This document shows positions 11,434-24,700 of a DNA stretch of 64,000 bases, in pieces; the first letter of the stretch is position 1, and each line of letters starts with the position of its first letter. The stretch is from NCBI GenBank assembly GCA_036852015.1, contig JAANDG010000363.1, forward strand, positions 81,858 through 145,857. The letters run 5' to 3'. A model generated the notes under the pieces. It was given only the letters and a program-made list of their open reading frames with translations. It did not search any database and was not told the DNA's origin. This DNA is from Pelodera strongyloides (taxonomy: Eukaryota; Nematoda; Chromadorea; Rhabditida; Rhabditidae). Both the position numbers and the translations under genes were made by a program.

Positions 11434-14400
11434 TTAGAAGAAGAGCATTGGATCCGACGTGGACATTTTATGCGATAGGGGACTGATTGGAGATCGGCCA
11501 TTCATTGAGAGATCATCCATGTACTGTGCATACTGAAAATGACAAATAAAATATAATTGATACAACTTTGAGACAAATTAGATTTTATCACTTCACACGT
11601 GTTACCCTGCACCCGAACACAATTAGAACACATCAATAAAATAACAGAGCTAATACAAAGTGATTAGAAAAATGCAACTAAAATTTTGCTGAAGCACAGA
11701 AAAGTTGAAAGAAAGTCCTGTCTCTTACTGTATCCCAGTCATTTGGCAATCAACCTAATGGGTGAAAAAAGCAGGAACTAAAGAAGCACCTGATAATAGA
11801 ATTCTAAAATAAATAATTGATGTTGTTACTTATTACCCGAAGAAGTGAATACTATTGAAACAAATATGTTCTCATTTAGCAGATGAACACCTCAACCAAA
11901 ACAACAAAATAGTAATTTCTCTACCTCCCAAACGTGGAAAAGAAAGAAAAACAAAAATGTTAGAGGTGCGTGCGTACTTCCTTTGTGGGGTCGGGCATGC
12001 CCCCCTGTCCACCTACAGCGTCCTCGATCCACCGGAAGATATGCACATTATGAGGCACATAGGGATTACGGAGCAGATGCTCCTGGACCTCGAGGAACCT
12101 CCGTAGGTCTTCTAATGTGATGCGCTCCTTCGAAGGCCTGAAAATATGCTGCTTGCAACTGCTTGAAGTGTATTGAACCATGAAACTTAACACAGACATA
12201 TGACAAAAAATACATATGGGTTCCGTGTCTCTGTGTTTTTAAATATATTCTGTAAACAAAAAAGGATTTCGAACAGTCCCTAAATAAAATTCCATCAACA
12301 AGTATATTGGCTTTCCTTGTCCTTCCATTCATTCACTCTCGCAATTTGCTCAGAATTAAACTAATTGGAAACCAGCGATCATTAAAATCATAACGACGCG
12401 ATAATTTTATTAAGTCGAAACATCTGGGTCGCACAGAAAATAAGAAACAGGATGCACCATAAACCACTTCAACGCCTTTCAAAAAAAAATCCACGTGAAT
12501 GATCACAAAAGTACAAAAAGTGTTTAAAAATGCTCTGTAGTCGTGTGGACCGTTTTTTTTGCTTACAGTTATTTAGCTTCCTGCGATATGTTTTTTTTCT
12601 ATCTTTTTCAATTTCTTTGTAATAAAGGCTATAGCTTGTTTCGATAACAGCTGAATCTTGAAAGTTGACTGACGAATTTCGCTTCCCGGTAGAGAGAGGG
12701 GGGCGACATTAAGGGATGTACTCATCGATTGCATAAAAATAAATGAAATGGCGGAATAAAGGTACCTTGTCTTCTTGAGGGCGGCAATAATTCGCATAGC
12801 TTCCCGAATGTCATCCGACATATTGGCGAACCTTCCGCGAGCACCTCGGATCTTTCTACAAAATATTATTTACGAAGAGTGTCAACGAGAAATGATAACA
12901 AGTCATTCCAATAAATTCACTCTAAACGGGGAACATAATCATTTGGCACAAACGTTCACCTTCCGAAGTAGTGGAGTTTTGTGAATGTCCTCTTCAATGT
13001 TGAAGAACACAAATCCAACGAGGCAGTGATGACAGCAAGTCCAATAATGACATATCCAACAACTAGCTGCAAAAATAACGGTCGTGCTTTTATGCAGGTA
13101 ACTGTACAGTTTCATCTTACTTTTACGTTTCCGAGTTGCAAAGGACTACATATGAAAACAAATAGCTTACCGCTAAATACATGTGGCTTTTCACGTAGAT
13201 ATTTCCCAGACCGATCGTTGTTATCGTATTAAATGAGAAAAATAATCCGTGAATGAATGACCTAAAACAGTGTTCTGTTCGAATGTGACAAATGACACGT
13301 TGAAATGTTCAGAAATTTGCGAAGATCGTGAAAATTATTTGTTACGCTAGACAACGATTATAACAATGATTAAAAAAACACCCACCATATTGGTCCGTGC
13401 TCGAATGTGTTGAATAAAAAGCTGCCTATGCAACAATATCCGATAATTAAGCCGAAGTAGGAAGCGATTGGCAGTTGCAATCTATAAACTACTCTTTGGA
13501 GATAATTCAAATGATGCTCTACAAAAGAAATGTCTCCCTGATATATTCAGAGAAACAAGAATGTACGGTAGAAGAGTTCCCTACCTTTCATCATCATCTT
13601 CAGAGTTTTCCTCCTCATCGGTCGTTCTCCTCCGACGATTTTTCTTCAGTTGTCTTAAATGTTTTCTTTCAAACACAAGGTATTTTTAACGTACACACTA
13701 TATGGTATTTGTAAGGTGTTCGCCGAGTCATTAAAAACAGAAATAAATATAAGGGAGAAAGTGAAAGATGGCGATCAAGCAAAATAAGAAAATATGTAGA
13801 GATATCATACTTGGGGCCGAAACATCGTGAAAGAATATGACACCCCATTTCTGCAATGATCGTAAAAGGGGGTTTTAAAAATTATAAGTGAAAACTTACA
13901 CTGAATCTATCGAATCAACATCAGAAGCAAACAAGTGATCTCTAATTGCTTCGATGACCGACGCAACCCATTGCCATAGTTGAAGCATCTTAGCGTACGA
14001 TCTGAAGTCAACATCTTGACGAAACGTATTCTTGACATTAGAAGGAAAGCCACCAATTTATGCATATATCACTTTCTATCTCAAAAAATCATTCAAGCTA
14101 TATTAAGAATAGATACAACGCATAAAATCAAAATGACTGAATCTCGTATTTGCCGAAATCTCGATGTTTACTGTTAGTTTACCGTACTTTACGTACCGTA
14201 TCACAATTTCCGAGAGAAATTTTCCAATATCCGCAGCAGTGATAAACATTAACGGTATGCCGAGCAGTCCGAAAAATACCTGAAACGTTCCTATTGAAAA
14301 TATAAATAAATAAAGTTTTCTGTCCCCGCTTTCAATTGAAATGCAGGCAAAATTCTCTAAGTAAGCATCATTTAGCCACGATTAAACTATACTAGAAATA

Positions 14401-17400
14401 ATTCACTTAGGGCACAAAAAAGAAGGGCTGAAAAAAAGAAACTAAATACTGAACCGTAAATATTCGCCCCGGATCCGTGGACGGTGTTACGTGATCGTAT
14501 CCTGTCGACGTAATTACCGTTAACGCGTATAGCACCGCTGCGTCGAATGACCATCTGAATTAGAAAAGCAGAGTTATTACAAATATTGGTATATTGATCA
14601 CACATCTTTGACAAAGTTAAAAAAATTGCGTCAGGCCAACCTCGGGAACTCTTTAAAAAAAAGTTTAATAAGCCATACAACAGGATGAGGCATGGACCGA
14701 TTACGTTATTTAAGCCAGTTTGTGGAACGATCAACATGGAAAATAAAGACGTAATACGAAATGATGTTACTAGCGCAGTAATAGTTGCATCAGAAAAAAA
14801 CAACAAGATGAAATGAACTAAAACCTGTACCGAAATTATTTTCGCTGTGTAAGTTACATATGAATTTTCACTAACGCGAATCATTACCGTGTGGTCATTT
14901 CGCCTAATTGGTTTGTCCATAATTGCCCGTCTTTTGTGAATTTTTCGTCGTATTCGTGAGCATTAGATAAATTGAAGAGTAAAGGCCGTAACCGAGCTTC
15001 TACCTGAAGCAGACCAAATTTCACATAACTTATACAATTCGTTAAGAAGCCTCATATTTCAGTCTAACTAACGAGAGACTAGAGGTACATATGATATGCC
15101 AGTAAAACTTAAACAAAAATGTAACTTGAACTTACAACTGATACGTTCTGCTTGCACATTAAAGCGGCTTCTCTGTAAATTTGCCTGTAGACCCGATGAA
15201 TGTTCTGCAAAGAGTAATGACTAATAACCAGCCGCTCGTATAGCGCGCTTTTGTTTGCAATGATGTGCACGGATGGCCGAGTGGTCTAAGGCGCCAGACT
15301 CAAGCGACATCTTTCCACGAGTTCCGTGGGTTCGGGTTTTCTGGTATGGTAATCCATGCGTGGGTTCGAATCCCACTTCGTGCAGATATTTTGCGGAATT
15401 ATTTTCGAAATATATTTTTCAATTTCTAATTTACTCTTTTTCTAAACACATGTATTTGTTTATTTTTATTTATTATTAAGAAAAAATGATAAAATAGTAA
15501 AGAAAATAAAGACAAGGAGAGACAAAATCAGGGCTAATTTAGCAATATCTGCACTTCGTGCAGATATTTTGCAGTTTTAAACTAAACGCCTACATCAGCT
15601 TGCTTTTTTATAATCAAAATAAGATATCAATCACAGTTTTAGTTAGAGGGTGATTTTCATTCACTAGACAACACATGTAAACTAATGTAGTTTAAAAAAA
15701 TGTTTCTGGCGAACTATATACAAGTTTCTAGATATAATTGTTTATCGCAATATTAAATTTTCGCTCAAAAATATTCTTAAATACCGCTTAAAAAGTTTTC
15801 TCTCACCTCCAATTTCTCCCTTCTATTCTCCAATTCGTGGTCGGCTTCCAACCAAATAAATATTATTGCACCCAGTGCAATGTATGATAACAAAAGTAGA
15901 TTGAGACCGACATGAGGTAGGAGGATTTTCAGAAGCTGAACATTAAATAATCCAGTGGTGGGGTAATAAATGTGACCATAAGCATGATGAACTTCTTTGG
16001 CTTGATTTAAATAAACAACACTAACGCTCATTTTTCAATGATGAAAACAAGGTATTATTAATAGAAAATTGAATGAAGCGCTATTGTAAATTGCAAATTA
16101 TCCAACCTTCAATAGCCTCTTCCACAAAGGTTCCCGTGGTGGGAGTGATTCCTCGATCACCTCTTCTCCTTGCCTCAATTCGTCCCATTTTACGCGACCG
16201 ATATTTTCTGTAACAAGAGCAACAAATTAAGTTAGTGAGGTAAATAAAGAAGCAACAAGGGTGCTAAGTCTAATGTAGTTCGCAATTTTATACCAACAAT
16301 GGGGCGTCGTGCTGATTGTGAGCAACATATTATCATTGTGCTTTTACTTGTTTCCTTATGAACATTCTATACACCATAAAACTGGTAAAATAACTCTAGG
16401 AAACCGCAATTAATAGTTTGCACGGGTTTCATCACCTACCTCGTCGAATGGGTCTCGGGGTATAATAGCTCGGTGTATGTGATTCAATAGGTATTGTGCT
16501 ATCGAATTGCGCATCAGTGACTGATAATTGCTGATGTTTTGGTCTCACATATTGCTGTTGGAATAAGCGGCCAAAGCCGGCTGGACCCATCAGTTAATAT
16601 ACAAGTGTTAAGATTGCCTATGGACTACAGGGACCCAGGACTAATCAAGTGTGTTTCAGAATTTGATGTCCTTATTAAGTGGTCCGATTCATGACAACTT
16701 TAAATAAGAACTATCTATAGAACACTTGTTCACTCGTATAGGCCACTGGTCATTTCATAGAATTGTTTGGGTGAGAATCGGTGAACGAATACTAAACACG
16801 TGTGTAGTCGAGTACGTAATAATGGGAGCAGCGCACAAGGTGTGGCGCACACTTTTCGCAGGTATAATATGTAAATGACACGTAATGGGCAACCGAATAC
16901 GTAATTGGCCGTGTGTAGAAAGTGTGGCGCAATTAGGTAGAAGACCTGGGATTGGGGTCCCCGTATCAAGATCGCGGCTACATGAAATAATTGCAGTTCT
17001 AGTAAGGTGTTTTGAAAATAGGAATTCCTTCCATAGAAAAGCTCTTAAATGTCCCTGCCTACGACACCAACGTTATCGAATTAAGAGGTGGGAAACGACA
17101 CAGAATGTGTTTTATTGAGGAATCCGTTGAGAACAGACTCCCTCAAGAGGACGTAGTTTGGTTGCAATAAGAATCAGTCTATGCAAAGGGAATGGGCAAC
17201 ACTTCTTAATATCGAAGAAACTGGGGTCTCTGGCTAGCCCGCGTGCGCAAAGTAGTAGTTTAATAAAGTGTGCCAAGTGAGGATTATGGAATAGGCACCG
17301 TTCAGATATTGAATTCGAGATTCTTGGCGGAAACCGGGGGATGAGCGAAGAAGGGACACTAGAAGAGCCCAATCTTTCAACTGAAGTGTGAAACATGATC

Positions 17401-18853
17401 CAGCCATCCGCCCGCACCATAAGTGGGATGTGCACACACCAGCAGTTCTTCTTCTTCGACCTTGTTTTTATTATTTAGAAAAAACGTTTCTAGACATGTT
17501 TGGAAACAGATCGCAACCAGACCAAACATCGCAGCGACACATCCCAGACGCACCACATTACGCAGCCTTATGCAAAACATCTTACACCGGTTTTTGCTCC
17601 TTAAATTTATGTTGCCACTAGTTTTTTTTAATAATGAAGAACGCGATGTGCTCTCATAGATGATTAGATTTTCCAAAGAAAATATGAATGGTTTTTCACA
17701 TCTCATTCTCTCTGTCACTTTCTTTCATGTGTGTTCTCGTAAGTGGTGAGGGAGGTGTGTTGATTGATGGGTGAACTGAGTGAATGTCCTCATGCTTAAT
17801 ATCTGCTAAACAGCTTGGGGCCAGACGAAAACTGTAGCCAGGCACTTTGCGATTTATATGATGGGACAAAAAAAAACTGTAAATTATTACCAGTTCATCA
17901 TCAATTGCTGTCGACTTATTTGCAAAAGACAGATCCTGTAGAGCGCTTAAATTGGTAACGGGAACAACATTGCTACGTATTCTTGGGCTACGTATTTTTT
18001 ACTGGTAATTTTAACTGGTAGTCAAGCAAGGTGTTTGAGATGAATCCTTTAGCCCACTTGTCATACATGCAATCCCATAAATCCAAGCTGAAGCTTTATG
18101 AGGATCTTGACAAAAGTGTCTTTTTTGAGAGCCGTTTACAATAATGGATTTTTAAAAAAGTAATGTCGCCTGGGCGGCAGCTGCAAACGATTTACAAGGA
18201 GAGAAGAGGTTATGTAATGTGGTGCGACATGTGACACGGAAACGTATGTACCATGAGGTTACTTTAAGCTAACGGTCATATAATGTGAAAAGGAAATGAC
18301 CAAAAATTGTTCGGACGACCATAAATCAAAGCTACATGCATGTCTTGCGTTTCAATCCCGTAATGGAAAAGTGCCTAACCATAAGACTGTTGCTGACACG
18401 CGTGGCATAATGTTAATTCTTGTATATTGATAAAAAGAATCAGATGTTTGTTTGAAAACTAGAGCAGTGCAAAAAAAATACAACAAATTGTTAGTGGTGC
18501 TACCGACTTACCTGAATTGTAGACAATAATTTGCCGCGAAAAGGGTATATCAAAAAGAACCCACCAATAAAGAGACTCTCTGGTCTACTTGCTGTGTTAT
18601 GTCGGGAAACAGTCCTGGACGGAGGTTTACTGGGAGGTCTAGATGGAGGCCTAGAAGGACTTCTCAAGTAGTATGCCGGTGGGATATATATCGTCGGTAG
18701 GATGTGAGCATCCTGCATCGGAGGTGCACCGAGAATAGACTGTCTGGCCTTTTCCTGTGAACTTGAAGATTCCTTTCTTCTGATCAAAGGAAGCGCTCCA
18801 TGATGGGTTAATGTTAACCGCCTATATGAATAAGCAGCGGCTGTCGTACCCAT
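11434..18853 (-). CDS. Two-pore-domain (K2P/TWK) potassium channel
   Basis: Minus-strand exons in coding order: 18853-18565 (one of several first exons), 16207-16107, 15935-15807, 15204-15136, 15003-14888, 14554-14455, 14279-14197, 14001-13900, 13665-13585, 13481-13386, 13261-13171, 13066-12960, 12855-12766, 12137-11978, 11532-11434. The total gives 570 aa. TM1 is LNLLLLSYIALGAIIFIW. The extracellular cap region follows, then pore loop 1 (WSFDAAVLYALTVITSTGYD), TM2 (FFGLLGIPLMFITAADIGKF), a basic/acidic linker with RRRR and DDDE, TM3 (IASYFGLIIGYCCIGSFLF), pore loop 2 (FFSFNTITTIGLGN) and TM4 (LVVGYVIIGLAVITASL). This TM-P-TM-TM-P-TM order defines the K2P leak-channel family, which sets resting potential in nerve and muscle. 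Filter 1 is TGYD instead of TGYG. The acceptor at 13665 is weak. I cannot name the exact twk orthologue. Confidence 0.9.
15267..15384 (+). tRNA. tRNA-Leu(CAA) with a 34-nt intron
   Basis: The acceptor stem GCACGGA (15267-15273) pairs with TTCGTGC at the 3' end, followed by discriminator A. The D-arm TGGCCGAGTGGTCTAAGGC is typical of leucine tRNAs. The anticodon stem is CCAGA/TCTGG around anticodon CAA at 15301-15303. An intron of about 34 nt (15305-15338) follows the base 3' of the anticodon, the standard position. A long variable arm and the T-loop GGTTCGAATCC follow. It lies in an intron of the K2P channel gene, on the opposite strand. Confidence 0.95.
15375..15572 (+). repeat. 20-base direct repeat including the 3' end of tRNA-Leu
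   Basis: ACTTCGTGCAGATATTTTGC occurs at 15375-15394 and again at 15553-15572, 178 bases apart. The first ten bases are the tRNA 3' acceptor strand, and the rest is flanking DNA. It looks like a small duplication or a trace of insertion at the tRNA end. Confidence 0.7.
15807..16031 (-). CDS. Possible internal start of the K2P channel (MSVSVVY...)
   Basis: An ATG at 16031 is in frame with, and continuous into, the TM1 exon. It would add 32 residues (MSVSVVYLNQAKEVHHAYGH...) before the normal exon start at 15935. This would be a short isoform using its own promoter and skipping the acceptor at 15936. It may equally be a chance open frame in the intron. Confidence 0.3.
16440..16590 (-). CDS. Alternative first exon of the K2P channel (MGPAGFG...)
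   Basis: ATG at 16590 opens a 151-nt reading frame (MGPAGFGRLFQQQYVRPKHQ...) ending at a GTAGGT donor in phase 1. That matches the shared second exon at 16207, which needs one preceding base. It encodes a short cytosolic N-terminus. Alternatively it could be an internal exon, but no acceptor sits directly upstream. Confidence 0.65.
16591..18564. other. Large K2P intron, no supported internal gene
   Basis: Intronic DNA between two alternative first exons. Around 17110-17440 an open stretch on the minus strand has higher GC than its surroundings, but I recognise no domain in it. It may be an old repeat fragment. Confidence 0.4.
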
Positions 18854-20173
18854 TATCGATTGATTTGTAGGCACTTACAGTTTCCGCAAATGTTCAAGTC
18901 AATAATGGGGAAAAAGAGCGACGGCCCGATGGCGCCTTATGATTAGGCCAAGTCGTCACTTCAAACGGCTGCCACGGTGTGGTATATGCTCAGATGAAAG
19001 CATGCCAGAATAGACTCAAGGATTACTTGTATATCAACACGTGAGCTGCACTTGACAATACCAACAATATCAGCAATACTACGAGTTTGATTTACAAGGT
19101 ATGTTTAAGATGTAATACAATGTGGTTGACCAGTCTAGAAGTAATAGCTGATGTTGGTCAATTAATAGACGAGGTGCTAATTGTTAGGGTGAATTGCGGT
19201 GCACTGATCGGTCGTGTGGCGACAATTAACACAGGTAAAGGGAGAAAGAGAGGGATGGGTGGCAGCGGTTGACAAGCCATACTAAAACCAGGAGATCCAG
19301 CACTCCACACACAAAACCCCGGGGCGCCTTTACAGCGGAGATAGTGCCCGGAGAGAGTGTGTCGGATCAAGAGGCGCAGATAATGCTTGCATCACAGTGA
19401 TTACTAAACAAAGGTGTCATCTGTCAGATATTCAAGTAAATGACAGTTTTGGTCCTTTCATGACAAGGCGACTTGTTGCATATAGTGAATGATTAGCTTT
19501 GCCAGTGACGTGCTTTATGCTGATGACTGTGATAACAATACTAAAAAACTCTCAGCAAGAGCCTAAGGCCTGATCAAACGTATGTTCAATCAGAGTTTCT
19601 CTTGGTAACATGTTTTGTAGATAATCATATTCAAAACAAGGTTTAATAAACAAGTCTAGAACGTGTTTATTTGTAGATCAATTTATCTTGTGTCCGGAGG
19701 GGGGCGAACGCATGTTCTAACTCTCTCACCTTCTTTCTCACTCTCTTATTGAGCTCAATTCAACTGATTTTGTCGCAAAAAAATTTAGTGTTCTCTAAGA
19801 ACAGCTGGTCGAAGTTTATACTCATACGTTTTTTTGGAACAACAATGAAGTGATCGAGACTTTTCTTTTGACAAATTACTTGGCATAAAGGGCTGTCGTA
19901 CGAATTCAATTTAAACTATTCTACATACACTAAGACGTGACAAACTGTTAATTACTCTAAGGAATGTTTAAACGATAGAGGAACCTTGTTAAATATATAT
20001 TGCTGGATAAAGATGAAACGATAAACACTTTTTTTACTATTCGGGTAGAGTTGCGTCTCTGAGGACAACGACTGCACATTATCGTATTGCTTTTGTTTAC
20101 TACTATGTACTATCAAGAAACAATCGCCTTATAAATACAAGCCACATCTTATATTGAATTCACAAAAACTTAC

Positions 20174-20315
20174 CCCTCCTCAAGTTGTCAGGTCTCAAAG
20201 TGGGGGGTCCAAAGGCTACCAAAGGTAGCAGAGCAGCGGATGTAGCTGTGGTTTGCTGATTGAACGGAAGGCTTGCATTCTGCTTGGCCCATTCAGAGAA
20301 CATAGCATCCTTCAT
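20174..20315 (-). CDS. Alternative first exon of the K2P channel (MKDAMFSEW...)
   Basis: ATG at 20315 starts MKDAMFSEWAKQNASLPFNQ and runs 142 nt to a GTAAGT donor in phase 1, compatible with the common exon at 16207. Base composition and the lack of stops support coding. Only transcript data can confirm the junction. Confidence 0.6.
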
Positions 20316-21672
20316 ACATAATGCATAATAATAAACGGGTAAAAACTTAGAGAAAATGAAAACATAAAGGGCTAGATATCAAAAAATGCTCAATAACCTC
20401 AAATTCTCGCTTTATTATCTGAAGAGCTAAAGAAGCAGAGCGGAGACACTTTTTGAAGTGCTCATGAGAATGTATGCGGCTTTTGACAGATATTCTGACC
20501 CTGGTGCCTCCCAAGGGGCACACCACATGCGACACCATTATGTGCTTATAAGGACGCATCAGGTATGCAGGCTTCTACCGTAGGTGGAGGAACATTCAAA
20601 ACAGAACTCCAGAATTTCATGAACGTGTTCATGAAATTAGCCCCTTTATTCAGTGCCTTGAATATTGCTACAAAACAGATACTACTCTAGTTTGCATTTT
20701 TTTACTGTAGGAAACAGCAAACAAGTATCTGGCTTGGTGTTTTCGCTGAAAATCTTCCGACACTTTATCTGTAACTTTTTAGTAGGTCGTTCTGTAATGG
20801 TTGTTGTACGAACCCACTAAATTTCAGGGCAATTCGGAAGTAATTTCTCCACATTTGAGCAAAATCCACCACCAAGTGGAGAGTACTGAAAAGCGAATCC
20901 CCTGAATTTTGCATGTTTTGTCCTCTTCGGGTAATCTTGAAAAGAGATAACAAGGGAAGAATTGTGACATCCTTTCGGACATGCCTTTCTTAGACCATTT
21001 ATCAACTTGTGGGACCCTTGGTCTGCCCGAAGTGGGACTTTAACCAGGGCCCACAAAGGAACAATCATAAAAACAAGCAGTGAAAAACATTCACTGTCCA
21101 CTTTAATTAGCAGTGTGTCAATATTCCGAGCAATTTTAAGCGAAATTTAGTTTTCCACCACACATATCACTGTAACGACAACACTCTTCATATAATGAAA
21201 AAGAATATAAATCATGTGCTAGAGTAGAGAGTATGTATTATGTATCAAGTTAGCATAAGAAGTGAAGTCCTAACATTAACGAACGTAGAAAAAGGGCTAT
21301 AGAACGCTTCAAACAGAACGATTTTGATCATTCGGAGAAAGCGAAGGGAAATGAGACTAGGAGTTTCGTGACACAATTCGAACGGATCACAATCCACTTA
21401 TTCGCAGAAGAAATAGAATTCTTAGGAGAATTCAACTAGGGTTGCAAACTTGTCGCAATGGAAAATGAGAGGGGCTTATACGTAATAAGCACGTGGATGA
21501 TAGGATAAACGTTTCCACTAAACTTTTTTTGAAGGAAATGGACTTTAGCTTCTAAATTCGAATCTATTTTTACTTACCTATTTTTATCCGACCTGCCCAA
21601 TTTTGATTGTGGGTAACATCGTGAAAATCCCTTAAAAATATTTTAAGAAAAAAAGAAAAGAAAGAAACTCAC

Positions 21673-21784
21673 TCTTCGCCTGTTCTGGCACAACAAGACT
21701 ACTGTGCAAGATAGCATTTGTTATATAAAATAGTTCAGCTCGGCCCCGCGCACCGATTGTCGATTGAGCCAGTGAGAAATTCAT
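21673..21784 (-). CDS. Candidate alternative first exon of the K2P channel (MNFSLAQ...)
   Basis: ATG at 21784 opens MNFSLAQSTIGARGRAELFY and reaches a GTGAGT donor after 112 nt, again in phase 1. The frame and donor agree with the other first exons, but the coding signal is weaker than at 18853 or 26827. Confidence 0.45.
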
Positions 21785-24700
21785 AGTTATTTAGAAATTA
21801 TCTTCCACTTTTGAGATAAACTAATTCAAATTTCCATTCAGTGAAGTGGAATCATTAGTATATGGTAGCTATTCTATCCTATACCCGCAGTCAAGTGGCA
21901 GTTTTCATCGCAGAATATAGCAGTTTTTATACTGACATGCCGAAAAATGGGAGCAAATGATATTCAGAAGCTATTTGGAAGGTGCTCAATACATGTATCT
22001 TTGCCAGTTTTCTGAATTCGCCGCGCATAATGCGAGGGTGGGATGGAATTTCCACCTTGCGTGAATACGATTTTTGCATCTACGCATTTGGTCGTCTAAC
22101 AAACCAGTGAAACACTTTAAACAAATGTTCGTAGCTTGAGCTGTGGTCTTTAACACAATAGGCGTGTTAGGCAAGACCACAGCTTGATGTTTGTTAGTGC
22201 ATTGAGTAATCACAAGGAATGGTAAGTATTATTATTCACCTCGTATCCTGGGCGCAAAGAACTAAACACTTACGTTGCATGAGGAGATGTAGTAGGCTGT
22301 CAGTGGATGTGTTCATTTGAGGATCGAATAATGGATACGCTGAGCCTTTGATCGAAATAGGTACTGTTTTTGGCAACAATAACTTCCCCGCATTGAATGG
22401 TGTTACATTCCGTCTTCAATGCTCCACCTATTGTAATTCACTAAAGTTTAATTTTAGATCAGGCGGATATAAAGGCTTACTGAAAATGTACGTCATACAC
22501 GAAACGCTGGAAACACAAATCGATCGGTAAGTAAAACAGCCAATTAACGTCAGTAACAAGAAACAAATCAAAGGGCACAAGAACTGAACGCTAGGAGTGG
22601 ATGTCTCGTAATCGAACCACCGATATTTGTAAATGAACTTGCATTATTTGCACAAGGAATTTTCGAATTGGCATTTTTTGGCCCACGCTTTTGTGTGCCG
22701 TAGAAGATGGGCTAGAGCTATCAAGTTCCTCCAGACTAAGGCGACTCTTAATATGCAAAAACGAGGCAACGGAAAAAAAAAGATTTGGATTTTGGCACAA
22801 AAGAAGAACCTGAGAGGGAAGCCAATTGCCTACGATTTACATTTGCATACGATGCATACAAATATTCCACGAATTGGAATGTGAAGAAAATATGCACTCA
22901 AAGTAATTATATTTGTGCTTGTTGTTTGTATGTTTTTTTTTATAAACCTCAGAAAAACTTTAACCATTGCAACACAAATTATGTTACTCTCTACTTTTGG
23001 ACACGTCGCCCGTTGTTTTATATTGTAATTATTTCCACATTTGGTTTTGCCGCGGTGCTTTATGGAATACAGTTTCAAGACTTGCTTGTAAAAGATCTTG
23101 TAATATACCACTGGTGTATTTTGATGTGACTTAATCCCTTTGATTTCTTGGTTCGCAAGTATTTCGGTTCTTCGTCTGGTGCATTCAGATGTAAACCGCT
23201 CTTTGCACTGACATGTGCACGCAATCCCAGCCAGATACTACTCTTGCATAGGAAATCAGTGTTTGACTGGATCCTCTCAAATATTTCCCCGTAATCGCTG
23301 CCCAATTTTAGATTTTTGACATATTGGGGACTTTTTGTAAATGATTGAGCGACGTGACCCCAAGACGTGTAAAACTATTATAAATAGTTGTTATGTAGGC
23401 TGCTCTAGAATATTGTATTCACTCAATTTTCTTCTGTAGTTAGATCCCAACGTGAAGTTTTTTCGTGAAGTTCATCTTAGGGTACCCCTATGGTTATGTG
23501 CTTTTCGGTATGTCTGATCAATAGACTGGATTATTAAAGTTTGGTCCGGGTTAATGCTTCATGTTGTGCACTTTTTGGTTAAAATCCGAATCTCATGGAA
23601 TGACCCCGGCTACAACAATACTTTGCTATGAATCTTTCTTTTTTTCTAGATTAGCGAAGGAGGAATCCGGAAAAAAGAGGGAATTTGGAACCGAAAAAAA
23701 GTGCATTTGATGGGAAAATTGAGGGGGGTCCTGAGATTTGACGTGAGCTCAGAAGGCAAGCAGAAACACACACCCTTGGCGGCTTTCCAATTAGAAAGAA
23801 TGCCAATAACGCTTTCTAAACACTAACTACTTCATATTTAAAGCACTTTTTAAACGTGACGGTTATAATATATAACTCAAACGAGTAGCCGACCACAAAC
23901 AGAAAACTGAGCTGAAGCGTTGAAAACGAGTATGTGTCTAAGAGGCCGCAATAACAAAGGTATAAAGCTGCAAATATATGACCGTTTCATGTTCTAGGCG
24001 GATCGTAACACTTCACGCTTACATGTCAAAATATTATGTAGTCCGTTGCATTAACAAATTGGAAGTCACAGGAACCAGGCAGCCTTGGTGGCAAGCGTGG
24101 TCCAAAATTTACATCCGGGTTAGTTCCTTTGTTAACATTTCATGTGTTTTCTGTACAACGAACAGATACAGAAGAGAAACCCTTGTTTGGATTCAAGGAA
24201 GCTGGCTTTTAAGATTTTCAGATTACAGTTTGACGTACTTATCGCTAATCAGGTTTATGCATGCCTTTCGACAGCATTTCTCGGTGGTATTTTTTTAATT
24301 GTCTGGCTCCTCGCACTGATAACTGGATGTTATTGAATATGTGGTGGTGCTTGTCTTCTGTCTCCCGCAGTGGATTGCGGGTGTCACCAGTCCCCGGGGA
24401 TCCGACATTAGTTGCCCGAGATGCCCCTTTCGGTCGAGAAGGACAACACATTAATTCCCTCTTACCATCCAACAAAACATCCCCAATTTATACACTCATT
24501 TAGCAAATCACTGCACCACATTAAGATACGGATTGACTGGATTTGATAGATAGCATTGGACAATGAGTCGCATATTTAAGGGTGGTACATGTATTTTCTG
24601 GTAGGCGAACTATGCAGCTCAGGCTACTAAGGATTGGAAACCAAGCAATATGTTACAACAGGTGAGTTATTCGGGTCATACCAGGGGTATTTTCAGAATC

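Noticed and set aside
13811..13850. Possible 40-nt K2P exon (NGVSYSFTMFRPQ)
   Set aside because: It has splice-like ends, but including it would break the phase into the exon at 13665. Joining 13900 directly to 13665 keeps the frame.
14387..14920. 177-codon open frame on the minus strand
   Set aside because: It overlaps the K2P pore-1 exon in a different frame and runs through introns. The true exon (14554-14455) reads as a pore loop.
17112..17435. 107-codon minus-strand open frame in a K2P intron
   Set aside because: No domain; overlapping frames are open too. It may be an old repeat fragment but not a supportable gene.
24245..24503. Open frames on both strands around 24.4 kb
   Set aside because: GC-richer patch inside a K2P intron; I considered a retroelement fragment but could recognise no reverse transcriptase, integrase or transposase motif.
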